Positions 37,801 through 46,416 of a stretch of DNA of 64,000 bases are shown in pieces. The translations under genes were made by a program, and so were the position numbers. The first letter of the stretch is position 1; every line of letters begins with the position of its first letter. Where the stretch lies: positions 101,286 through 165,285 of the forward strand of contig CAJPTC010000002.1 in NCBI GenBank assembly GCA_905373475.1, read 5' to 3'. The notes below the pieces were generated by a model that did no database searches, was not told the DNA's origin, and saw only the letters and a list, made by a program, of their open reading frames with translations. The DNA comes from Bacteroidia bacterium. GTDB taxonomy: Bacteria; Bacteroidota; Bacteroidia; Bacteroidales; CAJPTX01.

Positions 37801-40800
37801 TACAGGATAGGTGCTTACCCACTTGTCATTAACATAAACTCGGATGTCGCAATTTGTTACAGGACGAGATGTTCGGTTCGAGAGCAGTATCTCAACTTTT
37901 TCTTTCCCTAGTTTGAAGGCATCCTTCATGGGACGCAATTGTTGCAAGCTTACATTGGTCGTAGCATCGATGGGTTCGATGTAGATACCACGTAGACTAA
38001 TCTCGTCGCTTGGTCCTTTACCAGCATGTTCCAGCACAAGCGAATGCGTTTTACCTCCTTCCAGCAAATAAACCCAGTCTTCAACGCGCGCCGTACCGAT
38101 TTGTTCTTCTGCACCACGAATGTCTTTTATAAGAGCGTTGTTATCCCAAATACGGAAACGAGATGTGGTGAGCAGATCCTTGTTATTCAATGCCAACGAG
38201 CCGTGTAAACGGAACTGTAGCTTCTCGTTCGGGGCAAATGCAGTTAAGTCTATATTGCAGAAGGTTAGGCGCGACACGTTGTCGGCATTTTTCGTCATAT
38301 CGAAATAATCGCTCTCGTCAAATGCATTATTGATCTTTTGTACACCCATACGGAATACATTTGACCCTACAGGTGCATCAAAAGTGACAATCTTGTAACC
38401 GACATACGTATTCTTGCCGCCTTGCGTAATAAAATAGTCTGAGCCACGCTTCTTAAAATTCTCGGCAAACGGAAGTGTCTCTTTCGTTATTTTTAGTGTC
38501 TGAGGTACGTCTGCACGAATAGCCTCGCTGCGTGCCACGTAAGTATCTTTTACACGTATTGCTACGGCAAAATATACCGTGTTGCCTGTTGGTATCTTAT
38601 TTTCAGGAATTGTGAAGACATTCGCATCCGCATTCTCCGTTCTTCCTATCGAGGTGTACTCGTGTTTCTGAGCATCCCATACGAGCACTTCGTAACCTTG
38701 ACGTGCTAGCGGTATTGTATTCCACGAGAGTTGCCACCCTGAACGACCGCAAGAAGGCGTTTTGAGCTGTAAGTTTGTTGGTGAGGGTGCAATGGTAAAT
38801 ACTCCCTCCGAGTAAGTGACATTACCATTTTTATCAACCACACATACTTTAGCTTCGTTAGTAAGGGGTGCGTTCTTAGGGATCTGTATTTCTAGGTGCG
38901 AACGTTGTGTCTCTACTTTTTTTAGAGCGTTGAACGTTTTGCCATTGTCGTAAGAGATTTCGACAGTGTAAGGGGCTGTAATGTCCTGCAAGTGCAAATA
39001 CATGGTTTGTGCAGGCGTATAGATATCGCCCACAGCAGGGGTCAAGATTTTCCCTTCTTCAGAATCAAACCACCATGTAATAGCAAAGTTTTGCTTACCA
39101 CTTGCCACGCCCTTGTTGCGTACGTGCAGTGTAAGTGTTTCAACCCCCGTAAGCTCGGCTTTGGTAAGGGTTACTTGTTCGATGTTGTTACGATTGTCGT
39201 CGCCTCGTTTTGCTTCATCGGTTACATGTCCTTTGGTAGGAGTAAGAATCCAAGGTTCGTAACTTTTCCCATTTACTTCGATACGCAGGTCAAGGTCGTT
39301 TTGCAATACTTTCTCATCCCACGCATAATCTTTTATCGCCGTAGGGTCGTTCCACGCCAGCATAGCGCGTACGCCGCTGCTCCCTTTGGGTACGGTAATG
39401 CTTTGTGTAAACTCCTTCCCCGTTTCGGCAACGCCGTATGCAAAATACGCCTGCTCAATAGCTTTCACAGCTTTTGTCGCATTGAGAAGTCCGTAACCGT
39501 ACTGAAAATCTGGACCTTTTCGTCCTGCATCATCTGCTGTATTGGTGCAAAGCGCTCTCACGAGGTCGCTGCGCATCTCCTCACCATTGTTCAGCTGCGC
39601 AAAACGTTCAGCCAAAAGCGCTAATGTCCCTGTTACGGTAGGGCAAGCCATAGAAGTTCCCGTCTCCGACTGATAGCTAGGGCCAGTCCAAGTACTCCAA
39701 ACCTCCGTACCCTTAGCCGCAATGAGTGGCGATAAACGACCGTCGCCTTGCGGACCGCAGCTGCTGAAAGAGCCTAAGCGCCCTTCGCCATCGGTCGCTG
39801 CTACGTAAAGCACATTTTTGGCACGTGTGGTTACTGTACCATAACCAGAAGTCCCCCAAAGCGCTTCTGTCTCAGAACTACAATGAGACTGATCATTACC
39901 TGCAGCAAAAACGTGTGTTAGATAAGGCTCATCTACCGCCAGCTGATCCAACATATAGTCCTGACTGCTGTAAAAGAATTCGTTGAGATAGGCGCAAAAA
40001 GGTTGAATGGTAATCCCGTACGAGTTTTGCGTAAACCCGATGCCGAACTTTTCACGCGCGATACGCATCTCTTCGGGGGCATAGAGCCCGTTCGACTGAC
40101 GATTGAAATTGTACGTATACGCCTCAGCAGCGGGGGCCATACCTTGCATTGAGGCATTCAGCAGTCCACTGCCTAACACTGTGCCTGCCACGTGTGTTCC
40201 ATGCGCCTCGTTACCATCTGCCAACTCATATTCCTGAACGTGAACCCTGTTATCAAAATCTGGATGCCAAACGACGTTTCCATCCCAGATCCCGATCTTC
40301 TGTCCACGACCACGGAGATCGTACCCTCCTGCAATAGAGGGGCGTTTCAGTACCGCCGCTCCACTGAGTCGTGCTCCGTGCTGATTCCAAAGCGTGGAAG
40401 GAGCATCCACTAGGCGGAGAGCATTTGCCCACGGAAGTGAGGCTAAACGTGTAAAATCCGAGCTTGATACCTCCAGTTCTGCCAGACGAAAGAGCTCGGA
40501 AACAGAACGCACCTTGTAGCCCTCCGCCTGCAATAGGTTGCGCACTTCTGTGCCCGAAATATTTGCTGCATAGTGCAATACAATTTTTACGAGACCTGTT
40601 GCAGTGCGTGCATACGAGGGAATAGTATTATTCTGCAAGTTCGGATGGATTTTCCATGAACTTTGTACAGGAACAACCGAGCGCACATTGAATTTAGCAA
40701 GTGGAGAGAGCTTACTTCCCTCGTTAATAGTTGCATAGTAAGCTTTTCCGCCCAAATAGTCTTCTAAGACTACCCCTTGCCGCCTCAGACTTTCCAGCTC

Positions 40801-41007
40801 TGTAGCTCTGGGCAATGTTGTAAACTGGAGAAGTACATTGTGCTTGCCATGTGTCGCGACTCCGAGCTCTTGTTGCTTGCGGAGTGAGACATTGTCTGGC
40901 GGTACAAAACTTTGTCCGCCTAGCGTTACGCGCTCTTGCGCGAAACTTTGCACAGGGAGTAACACCCATAGTGCAAAACAGAGATACCAAGTAAATTTTC
41001 TCTTCAT
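31858..41007 (-). CDS. Giant multidomain S8 subtilisin-like protease with T9SS sorting domain
   Basis: This surface or secreted protease has about 3050 residues. A signal peptide (MKRKFTWYLCF to FAQ) follows the ATG at 41007; an in-frame ATG at 41016 is possible. The S8 triad is visible as Asp in IGIWDGN (about 243), His in EAHGTHVAGT (about 273) and Ser in GTSMACPT (about 454). Long beta-rich modules follow: CARDB/Ig-like repeats, a LamG-like domain near 1650-1850, and several InlB-type repeats with GYRFKQWSDG-like motifs. Two carboxypeptidase-regulatory-like folds come next. The protein ends in a type IX CTD (VMPNPFTSQF to TYRVIKQ). It is exceptionally long for the family. Confidence 0.9.
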   Translation of the reverse strand: MKRKFTWYLCFALWVLLPVQSFAQERVTLGGQSFVPPDNVSLRKQQELGVATHGKHNVLLQFTTLPRATELESLRRQGVVLEDYLGGKAYYATINEGSKLSPLAKFNVRSVVPVQSSWKIHPNLQNNTIPSYARTATGLVKIVLHYAANISGTEVRNLLQAEGYKVRSVSELFRLAELEVSSSDFTRLASLPWANALRLVDAPSTLWNQHGARLSGAAVLKRPSIAGGYDLRGRGQKIGIWDGNVVWHPDFDNRVHVQEYELADGNEAHGTHVAGTVLGSGLLNASMQGMAPAAEAYTYNFNRQSNGLYAPEEMRIAREKFGIGFTQNSYGITIQPFCAYLNEFFYSSQDYMLDQLAVDEPYLTHVFAAGNDQSHCSSETEALWGTSGYGTVTTRAKNVLYVAATDGEGRLGSFSSCGPQGDGRLSPLIAAKGTEVWSTWTGPSYQSETGTSMACPTVTGTLALLAERFAQLNNGEEMRSDLVRALCTNTADDAGRKGPDFQYGYGLLNATKAVKAIEQAYFAYGVAETGKEFTQSITVPKGSSGVRAMLAWNDPTAIKDYAWDEKVLQNDLDLRIEVNGKSYEPWILTPTKGHVTDEAKRGDDNRNNIEQVTLTKAELTGVETLTLHVRNKGVASGKQNFAITWWFDSEEGKILTPAVGDIYTPAQTMYLHLQDITAPYTVEISYDNGKTFNALKKVETQRSHLEIQIPKNAPLTNEAKVCVVDKNGNVTYSEGVFTIAPSPTNLQLKTPSCGRSGWQLSWNTIPLARQGYEVLVWDAQKHEYTSIGRTENADANVFTIPENKIPTGNTVYFAVAIRVKDTYVARSEAIRADVPQTLKITKETLPFAENFKKRGSDYFITQGGKNTYVGYKIVTFDAPVGSNVFRMGVQKINNAFDESDYFDMTKNADNVSRLTFCNIDLTAFAPNEKLQFRLHGSLALNNKDLLTTSRFRIWDNNALIKDIRGAEEQIGTARVEDWVYLLEGGKTHSLVLEHAGKGPSDEISLRGIYIEPIDATTNVSLQQLRPMKDAFKLGKEKVEILLSNRTSRPVTNCDIRVYVNDKWVSTYPVKELKGYERKPLFIPVDFSSPNPFGEAFTVRMEVLVAEDNYPADNKLEFSVRNLGDVVVHPISYVIPAADGGVVPIPYFEKRIVGSPFIYTDNGGGGATYKTNQISTIQFIPKDPDKRLRITFKEFDLVGDSTYLTIWTNGGTEIAHVKEVPYVAQLRNKEGVGRSFVSDAPDGALTLFFRAGEEKTAAGWIAEIDFVPVANPISLLKATAQKIGTEDNAELPITVTLRNNFRDALKDVTVSVFDTEKKEFVTEQKISSLPTGEKTITLDKKLQLPLGSILDCKVLVRVDGDSEGSDNQLPLLAAYDRYCIPGPIKDFTSFYVKRMRVNDSLFTLEYSRAHILYELAPTIPIYKDDGMVKVELGIDGKREPGLLTKVWVDWNQNGVFEASEEKSEPIIFSSNVTLTFPIPAEAQPGKIRVRVAVGSKDEINEGPCFAKGLTKGDYHDVTFEMEAHNPANGDLALTRLWAGKSGATLGANQEIKLKIRNMGNVPYKTKLKVRVKIDGGAEQNDEIDFSASPLNGQEEREMTLPNLKADWSALGRHTLIAAIEEQPAMVNAKNNQAGLEVHHLHPNTLPTQYALDFRNGEKKSFLNLSALSSKLNAYKENDSRNFECLFNAAESQFGRIIGSKGFNVILSKGLDGIPDDRIVVYIGANMLAYTKEAVVKFKQWQHLVVSTTITKAATWEHAGRTTVNIFVDGEEKEVLTLGVGVPNFTNLVAGDSFIGMLDELRVHNMSPIELALSIGNTINEHRTATGDPDEIFAQFRFEEGANNTATIADGDYAASLNSMITDYITKPTGGFWLNHTEAMIADCRFDGQVDVQREGNEWTVKFHQSMAGKLNAVSGSVVTAWNDAKIKVNGADFVAGQSFDFSNPINIEVTRTFFGQELKQKVTLKSVLDESDACDILSLQILKTHNADLAADYAHTTQLAQEQTLLLTGANASFKKFSDVRCALVLSPEAIAYLGKVDNAHKFENNVTAIDFTKPVHIIVKAKNGTERRYDLRLCVEQTIAPFAMQNVVYGDAAKELQGVSSANLPLRYVASDPTVASIVGNKISFLRAGKCQITALQDGTANIAPTSFTTEEFVVAKKNIVVKPAVGEKIDYFAYLSNWKFEYSGLVKASDVKTMPLQLAKAAFLFEDANGNQYDLNTLLPAGKYKLVKKANYETPSYIVEPQGSQVEIVYEKFVSLRFVVKAGANDVTQDAHFVVDNQTDVVYNGRVIVDVGAPIAYKITWDGLSVEGEYTPTSGAENVLEINLPTPFTLTYNAGTNGSISGATIQKVAPACLGEAVLVVPATGYRFKQWSDGQKDNPRQDKRVTSDISVTAEYESESYTLTYEVVGAGLWKSGKKEQEVARGSNAEPVEVAPATANAIFMGWSDGVTTLTRTESNLEANKHLIAYFTVERTLPEVNNFESGLWAEGWLGISQGEPKREWDITRVLEVPEYKLDNFFALCDNREINDVTTDYFAYIYTPFYNVSTITNDIGIAFDYALADDFLSSEKFVLEYSFDGKTWTRLQNEIPTTQKREEKTYILAKTLFVGKAERVQFRWKFHGQRGFFVLLDNIAIFEKNDLQTIKIQFAVEPSDAGDVILTLPVIGDIKTIEQELAYGEKLTPVTAKAKPGYRFLKWSNGIQSPRLTVNEPLTAPTTFTALFARANEHFISYGVSPAQGGKVTKNGTPVSLQIVEDGHDAAPVTAEANAGYEFAYWSLDGSTNRVREDKALKGDLRLIAVFELRRSPIHFSVTSGGAPVENVNIIVGGRLLTTDANGKTQIEVAAGEYIYLASHPDYSALQGKCKHGDQTTEVTIELQPKTLALYDVIFSIIDEAKKPIVGAKVEIGTETFTADTWGGFMFSCKEGHYQYTVSAEGYKSVEDAFLVEKKTQSITITLAKTETPTPPGATIDQQLEGIAVMPNPFTSQFRIVNKALSDAKYELFNANGVVVSAGMLQGEETVVNTTNLGTGMYLLRITPAKGTAKTYRVIKQ

Positions 41008-41297
41008 AATGAACATTTATTATTATGAGCCGTTTTGACCTTATTTGTATCGCGAACCTTTTTGTTTGCAGAGTAAATCCTCCTCTCCATAGGAGGCATA
41101 GTCCTTTTTGTTCTGTTTCAGGAGTAAATATAATAACTTAGATTTTATCTTTTCCTCATAAAAAGGTATATAACTATTGTCGTTTTGCAATATTATTGCT
41201 TCGTCAAGGCACGAATCTTATAATGCGTCGCCCGTAGATGCCTTGAGACTTCCTACTTTTTTCATACATTGGTATTGAAAATACAACTGCTGAGGTT

Positions 41298-42920
41298 ATG
41301 AGTAGTCCCTTAACACGTAATCTGCCTATTGGCGAACAAAGATTTGACATCATACGCAAACGCGGCTTTGTTTATGTGGATAAGACTCACTTTATAGCAT
41401 CACTTTTGCCCCAAAGTGGCTTCTTTTTTCTTTCCCGACCACGACGTTTCGGTAAAAGTCTTTTCCTATCTACCCTCAAAGCATACTATGAGGGGAAAAA
41501 GGAACTTTTTCATCAGCTTTATATCGAGAAGTGGGAGGAAGAACAGGCAAAACAGGAAGGACGAGAGGCATGGCAAAAATATCCAGTTTTGTATCTAGAT
41601 CTTAATGCGAAAAATTACGAAAACCGCGAAAAATTGCTCTCTATACTAGATGCACATCTGTCGCTTTGGGAAAAAGAGTATCTGGTGACAGAAGTAACCG
41701 ATGATCCCGAGGGACGACTACAGTACCTTTTGAGACATATTTACGAAACAACACATCGGCAGATAATTGTTCTCATCGACGAATACGATAAACCACTCCT
41801 GAGCACATTTGAGGATGACGCTAAAGAACTCAACGAGAGCTATCGTAAGATTCTTAAAGGTTTCTTTGCAGTGCTCAAGAGCGCCGATCCGTACCTACGT
41901 TTTGTGTTTATTACGGGTGTAACACGTTTTAGCAAGGTCAGTTTATTCAGTGATCTCAATAATCTGTACGACCTTTCCTCGGATGCTGCCTATAGCGCCA
42001 TCTGCGGAATTACGGAAGCTGAATTACAAGCAAACTTTCAGCCTGAAATAAAGAGTCTTGGCGAAAAACAAAATTTGAATTACGAGGCGACATTGGCGCG
42101 TCTTAAACAGGAGTATGACGGCTATTTGTTTGTGGATGGTGGAGAGCATGTTTATAATCCGTTCAGTCTTCTCAATGCCTTTTCACGACGCGATTTTCGC
42201 GACTATTGGTTTCAGTCGGGAACGCCCACGTTCTTGGTGAATTACCTGAAAGCGGCGCATTTTTATCTCCCCGACTTGCAAGGCAATGTAGAAATGGACT
42301 TGAGCAGTCTTGGCGACTATCGTGCGGATGTCTCTTCGCCCATCCCTATTCTTTTTCAAGCAGGCTATCTGACCATTAAAAGTTACGACCGTGAGCTAGA
42401 TCTCTACCGCCTAGGGTATCCGAATGACGAAGTAAAATATGGTTTTATAAGGAACCTATTGCCAGCCTATACGTCGTTGTACTTAGATGACGGTCGACGC
42501 GTAGTTGCCCAATTTTATAAAGATGTGCGCGATGGGAAGGTAGATGAGTTTATGAATACGCTATCTGATCTACTAGAAAAGATCCCCTATAGTGCCACCT
42601 CGAAAGAGGAGGTACAGTGGCGCGAACAAAATTATCAAATCGCAGTTGCGCTGATTTTTCAGTTTATGGGGATATACGTTCAAACTGAGGTACATTCGGC
42701 GAAGGGGCGTGCCGACTGCATAGTGCGTACACAGGATGTTATCTATGTCTTTGAATTTAAGTTATGGAGTAGTGGTACCGCAGCCGAGGCATTAGAACAA
42801 ATCCAGTCGCAGGAATATTACAAACCACTCCGTTTGGAGCGCAAGAAATTAGTCCTGATCGGTGCTAGTTTTGACGAAGAAAAGCGGAACATAAAAGAGT
42901 GGGAAATACTTAGAGTCTAG
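41298..42920 (+). CDS. AAA-ATPase-like / PD-(D/E)xK nuclease family protein, third paralogue
   Basis: The 540-residue protein has the same architecture as the tandem pair at 7009-10244 but is clearly diverged over its whole length. It carries FLSRPRRFGKSLFLSTL near residue 45, IIVLIDEYDKPLLSTF near 155, and the nuclease core KGRADCIV (Asp473) followed by VFEFKLW (Glu486, Lys488). The function of the family is unknown. It lies between the giant subtilase (divergent) and a restriction-modification gene, in a stretch rich in palindromic repeats. The ATG at 41298 matches the start of the other copies. Confidence 0.85.
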   Translation: MSSPLTRNLPIGEQRFDIIRKRGFVYVDKTHFIASLLPQSGFFFLSRPRRFGKSLFLSTLKAYYEGKKELFHQLYIEKWEEEQAKQEGREAWQKYPVLYLDLNAKNYENREKLLSILDAHLSLWEKEYLVTEVTDDPEGRLQYLLRHIYETTHRQIIVLIDEYDKPLLSTFEDDAKELNESYRKILKGFFAVLKSADPYLRFVFITGVTRFSKVSLFSDLNNLYDLSSDAAYSAICGITEAELQANFQPEIKSLGEKQNLNYEATLARLKQEYDGYLFVDGGEHVYNPFSLLNAFSRRDFRDYWFQSGTPTFLVNYLKAAHFYLPDLQGNVEMDLSSLGDYRADVSSPIPILFQAGYLTIKSYDRELDLYRLGYPNDEVKYGFIRNLLPAYTSLYLDDGRRVVAQFYKDVRDGKVDEFMNTLSDLLEKIPYSATSKEEVQWREQNYQIAVALIFQFMGIYVQTEVHSAKGRADCIVRTQDVIYVFEFKLWSSGTAAEALEQIQSQEYYKPLRLERKKLVLIGASFDEEKRNIKEWEILRV

Positions 42921-43005
42921 TCACTAGACACTTGCTACCAAATGTAGCATGGAGGTGTGGTAAAACGTAAAAATTTCTCATTTTGATACATCCTCCAACT
43001 TAAAA

Positions 43006-43025
43006 CACGTCGCGCCATGGCGCGA
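43006..43025. repeat. CACGTCGCRCCATGGCGCGA repeat, copy 1
   Basis: The 20-base unit ends in the perfect palindrome TCGCGCCATGGCGCGA. A copy with one mismatch occurs in the same orientation at 46417-46436, on the other side of the restriction-modification gene. Confidence 0.75.
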
Positions 43026-43050
43026 TGCAATAAATTATCTGCTTTGTGCT

Positions 43051-43070
43051 AGCCTTGCACTCGCAAGGCT
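43051..43070. repeat. AGCCTTGC hairpin module, copy 1
   Basis: Arms AGCCTTGC and GCAAGGCT flank a 4-base loop. The module directly precedes a GTAG-headed palindrome, exactly as at 63803-63822. Confidence 0.8.
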
Positions 43071-43071
43071 C

Positions 43072-43184
43072 TGTAGGGGCGAGGCATGCCTCGCCCGCAG
43101 AATAGATGTGAATGGCAGGTATTAGAGAATAATTACAATACGTGTGCGGCGCACACGACGGGCGAGGCGTGCCTCGCCCCTACA
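43072..43184. repeat. BIME-like element: inverted pair of GTAG-headed palindromes
   Basis: The left unit has GTAG (43073-43076) followed by the perfect palindrome GGGCGAGGC-AT-GCCTCGCCC (43077-43096). The right unit is the same in reverse (43160-43183, ending CTAC), with one base different. Between them lies a hairpin CGTGTGC-GGC-GCACACG (43141-43157). The 26-base outer units form near-perfect terminal inverted repeats of a 113-base element. This is the layout of bacterial interspersed mosaic elements built from REP sequences. Confidence 0.8.
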
Positions 43185-43230
43185 ATCGCGCCTAGGGCGC
43201 GAACCCTCAACCTTTAGCCTCAATCGCGTC

Positions 43231-43257
43231 GTAATTCGTCATTTGTAATTCGTAATT
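43231..43257. repeat. AT-rich TAATTCGT repeat, intergenic copy
   Basis: The 27-base unit (GTAATTCGTCATTTG then TAATTCGTAATT) is identical to 61383-61409, which lies inside the methylase coding sequence. Looser relatives occur near 6860, 10450, 21230 and 27970. Confidence 0.75.
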
Positions 43258-43258
43258 T

Positions 43259-43275
43259 GCGCTTTGAAAAAGCGC
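43259..43275 (+). promoter_or_regulatory. Hairpin immediately before the restriction-modification start codon
   Basis: GCGCTTT-GAA-AAAGCGC forms a 7-base-pair stem with a 3-base loop, ending 4 bases before the ATG at 43280. In an mRNA it would occupy the ribosome landing region and could limit translation. Confidence 0.5.
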
Positions 43276-43279
43276 ATAA

Positions 43280-46200
43280 ATGACTCCCTTACAAAACTAT
43301 CTGAAGCGTCTGCTCCAAGAATACAAAACGAGCATAACGACTGAACACAGCCTTCGTCCCGCTTTGGTGGAATTTCTCAAAGAGACCGATGAACTGCGAC
43401 GACTAACCATCATCAATGAACCGAAACGTATTGCCTGTGGTGCGCCCGATATTGTACTGTTACAAAACGGCAGCATCCCTGTCGCTTACATTGAGACCAA
43501 AGATATAGGCGACTCCGACTTGCGCGGCGTGAAACAGAACAAGGAGCAATTTTCCCGCTACAAACAAGGGTTAGATTGTGTGGTCTTTACCGACTTCCTA
43601 CGTTTTCTCCTTTATCGGGGCGATGAGTGTTTACTAGAGGTTCGTATAGCCGAACAAGACGGAGATACCCTTTCTATCCTTCCCGATGCTGAACAACGTT
43701 TTGCCGAGTTGCTAGCCCAATTGCGCGATGCTCAACCCGCCCCCGTTAGCTCAGCTAAGAAGCTCGCCCTTCTTATGGCAGGTAAGGCGCAACTCTTGGC
43801 ACGTTCTATACGCGGAGTACTTAAGGATAAAGAGAGTGACGCAGGTGCGGAGCTTCAACAGCAATTCGACCGTATGCGTGATGTGCTTATGAGCACCGTC
43901 GAGGAGGACGAGTTTGCCGACTGGTATGCCCAAACCATTGTGTATGCCCTCTTTGCAGCACGTTACCATGAACAAAATCCCGACACCTTCTCACGCCAAA
44001 AAGCCGCCGAGTTAATCCCACAAAGCAACCCCTTCTTGCGCAAACTCTTTCAGCGCATAGGCGTGTACGACCTCGATATGCGCGTAGCATGGATCATAGA
44101 TGACCTTGTGGGAGTCTTCGGTGCAACCGATGTCCGCACCTTGCTAGATACAGCAAAGAGTACAGCGCATGACCCGATAATGCTGTTCTACGAGGATTTC
44201 CTTACTGCGTACGATCCCGCGCGTCGCAAAGCTCGCGGTGTTTACTATACGCCGTCGCCTGTAGTAGCTTTTATTGTCCGTGCCGTGGATGAACTCCTAC
44301 AGCGGGACTTTGGTTTGCGTGACGGATTGGCAGACCGTACTACCTTACAGAGTAAGAGTGGTAACCCTGTTCATCGCCTTCAGATTCTAGACCCTGCTAC
44401 GGGTACGGGCACTTTCTTAGTGGAAGTGGTTCGCGCCATTTACCGCAAGTTTGCAGGGCAACAGGGTGTGTGGAACGACTACGTGCGCGATCACCTCTTG
44501 CCGCGCCTACACGGTTACGAGATTCTGATGGCACCTTACGCAATGGCACATCTCAACCTCGAGTATGTATTTCGCGAAACAGGTGCAAGCGACCTTGGTG
44601 CTGCGCGCTATGGAATTTATCTGACCAATACCTTGGAGAACAAACGCTTTGATGGCAATTTATTTTCGCCCATAGATCAGGAGGCACAAGCCGCGAATGT
44701 TCTGAAGAATAGTATGCGCGTCATGGTGATGCTCGGCAACCCTCCCTACAATGTAAGTAGTTCTAACAAGAGCAAATGGATCGAGAATCTGATGCTCACC
44801 TACAAAGAGGCTTTGAACGAAAAGAACATCAAACCGCTTTCGGATGATTACATCAAGTTCATTCGCTTTGCGCAATACCAAATAGAGGAACAAACAGGGG
44901 AAGGTATTGTGGCGTTCATAACGAATAATAGTTTTCTAGATGGTATCATTCATCGCCAAATGCGTAAGGAGTTATTGCGCGTGTTTGACGAGATCTATAT
45001 TCTGAATTTGCACGGCAATAGTCGTTTGAAGGAGAAAGCGCCTGACGGCGGCAAAGATGAAAACGTATTCGATATTCAAACAGGGGTGAGTATCAATGTT
45101 TTTGTGAAACATAAAGAACCAAAGTATGAACAAGCCAAGCTTTATTATCACGAACTATACGGGGCGAGACAGGAAAAATTTGATGCTCTCACTAAGTTAA
45201 ATTTGAATAGTGCATATTGGAAAGAATTGCAACCCGCAGAGCCGTATTATTTTTTCGTACAAAAAGATTTTGCAAGCGAAGTGGAGTATAAAAAGGGTTT
45301 TAAGTTAGATGAGTTGTTTATCAATAATGTCGCAGGCATTGTAACCTCTCGCGATGATGTTGCAGTGCATTATACCCCGAATGAGAGTGAACAATTATGC
45401 AAAAACGCTCAAAATCTTCCCGAAGCAGAGTTTGTAAAAAAATACAGTGTAAAAGGCGAGTCGTGCGATTGGAAGGTTTCAAGAGCAATTGCAGATATTA
45501 GAGAAGCTATAAAAAATACAACAGGAATAATTGTACCTTATATGTATCGTTTGTATGATAAACGGTATTTATTCTACACGGGCAAAACAGGCGGCATCGA
45601 GGCTAGACCAAGATTTCGCCTTTTAGGAGCGTTACTAAGTATAAATAACTATGCTTTGTGTGCAACGCGTTTAGTAACATCTTCTACTGTATATCGGCAC
45701 TGCTTTGTTAGTCGCGAGATTTTTGATAAATGTTTTATATCAAATCGTCCGAGTGAGGGTAATACATGTTTTGCCCTCTACAAACTCTCTGATGGTTGGA
45801 ACTATACGCCTGCCGAAATTGTCGCAGGCAAAACTCGTCACGGCAAACCTATAGAACTCGAACTGAATATGCGCACCGAAATATTGGCAAAGCTCAGCGC
45901 GGCGGTGGGCGAACCCGTGAAGGGGGAAGAGGTGTTCGATTACGTTTATGGAGTGCTGCACGACAAGGAGTACCGCGAGAAATACTTTGAGTTCCTCAAG
46001 ATAGAATATCCACGTATCCCTTACCCCAAAGATAAAGCAGAGTACCAGCGCTATGTGGCAATAGGCGAGAGGCTACGACGTTTGCACCTTATGGACGAAA
46101 CACTAAACCTCCCCCTTATTACGACTTTTGATGTAGCAGGCTCTAACCTCGTAGAAAAGGTAGAGTACGACAACGGCAAGGTGTGGATTAACGACACGCA

Positions 46201-46369
46201 ATATTTCAACAACGTTCCCACCTCCGTGTGGGATCACGTTGTAGGCGCTTATCAACCTGCACGCTTGTGGTTGCAGAAGCGCAAAGGGCGTACGCTTGAT
46301 TTCGACGACGTGAATTGGTACTTGCGCGTGTGTGCTACCATTTACGCGGAAATAACAGAAATGGGTTAA
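43280..46369 (+). CDS. Single-chain restriction-modification enzyme (type IIG/ISP-like), nuclease plus N6-adenine methylase
   Basis: The 1029-residue protein joins an N-terminal PD-(D/E)xK nuclease to an adenine methylase. The nuclease core is GAPDIVL (Asp57) with AYIETK (Glu72, Lys74). The methylase shows the SAM motif LDPATGTGTFL near residue 370 and the catalytic motif LGNPPYNV near 487. The remaining 500 residues probably hold the target-recognition domain and resemble the type ISP C-terminal specificity region. No helicase motifs are visible. One polypeptide would both cut and protect DNA. Its target is unknown. The gene is bracketed by CACGTCGC-type repeats and stands alone. Confidence 0.87.
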   Translation: MTPLQNYLKRLLQEYKTSITTEHSLRPALVEFLKETDELRRLTIINEPKRIACGAPDIVLLQNGSIPVAYIETKDIGDSDLRGVKQNKEQFSRYKQGLDCVVFTDFLRFLLYRGDECLLEVRIAEQDGDTLSILPDAEQRFAELLAQLRDAQPAPVSSAKKLALLMAGKAQLLARSIRGVLKDKESDAGAELQQQFDRMRDVLMSTVEEDEFADWYAQTIVYALFAARYHEQNPDTFSRQKAAELIPQSNPFLRKLFQRIGVYDLDMRVAWIIDDLVGVFGATDVRTLLDTAKSTAHDPIMLFYEDFLTAYDPARRKARGVYYTPSPVVAFIVRAVDELLQRDFGLRDGLADRTTLQSKSGNPVHRLQILDPATGTGTFLVEVVRAIYRKFAGQQGVWNDYVRDHLLPRLHGYEILMAPYAMAHLNLEYVFRETGASDLGAARYGIYLTNTLENKRFDGNLFSPIDQEAQAANVLKNSMRVMVMLGNPPYNVSSSNKSKWIENLMLTYKEALNEKNIKPLSDDYIKFIRFAQYQIEEQTGEGIVAFITNNSFLDGIIHRQMRKELLRVFDEIYILNLHGNSRLKEKAPDGGKDENVFDIQTGVSINVFVKHKEPKYEQAKLYYHELYGARQEKFDALTKLNLNSAYWKELQPAEPYYFFVQKDFASEVEYKKGFKLDELFINNVAGIVTSRDDVAVHYTPNESEQLCKNAQNLPEAEFVKKYSVKGESCDWKVSRAIADIREAIKNTTGIIVPYMYRLYDKRYLFYTGKTGGIEARPRFRLLGALLSINNYALCATRLVTSSTVYRHCFVSREIFDKCFISNRPSEGNTCFALYKLSDGWNYTPAEIVAGKTRHGKPIELELNMRTEILAKLSAAVGEPVKGEEVFDYVYGVLHDKEYREKYFEFLKIEYPRIPYPKDKAEYQRYVAIGERLRRLHLMDETLNLPLITTFDVAGSNLVEKVEYDNGKVWINDTQYFNNVPTSVWDHVVGAYQPARLWLQKRKGRTLDFDDVNWYLRVCATIYAEITEMG

Positions 46370-46416
46370 TTGTTCCTTCGCCCGAATACCAACGTGCCCT
46401 TTGGGCGGAGTTTTAT

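Larger units (their letters stand above)
42921..43279. other. Repeat-packed intergenic stretch
   Basis: The roughly 360 bases between the AAA/nuclease and restriction-modification genes hold no gene. In order they contain a 16-base palindrome (43010-43025), a hairpin (43051-43070), a GTAG-headed inverted pair (43072-43184), an AT-rich repeat (43231-43257) and a hairpin against the next start codon (43259-43275). Confidence 0.8.

Noticed and set aside
41017..41297. Divergent gap between the subtilase and third AAA gene searched for promoters
   Set aside because: Only partial matches to TAnnTTTG were seen on either strand, too weak to list.
43051..43184. Clustered palindromes considered as a CRISPR array or attachment site
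   Set aside because: The units differ in orientation and spacing, there are no equal-length unique spacers, and no cas or integrase gene is nearby.
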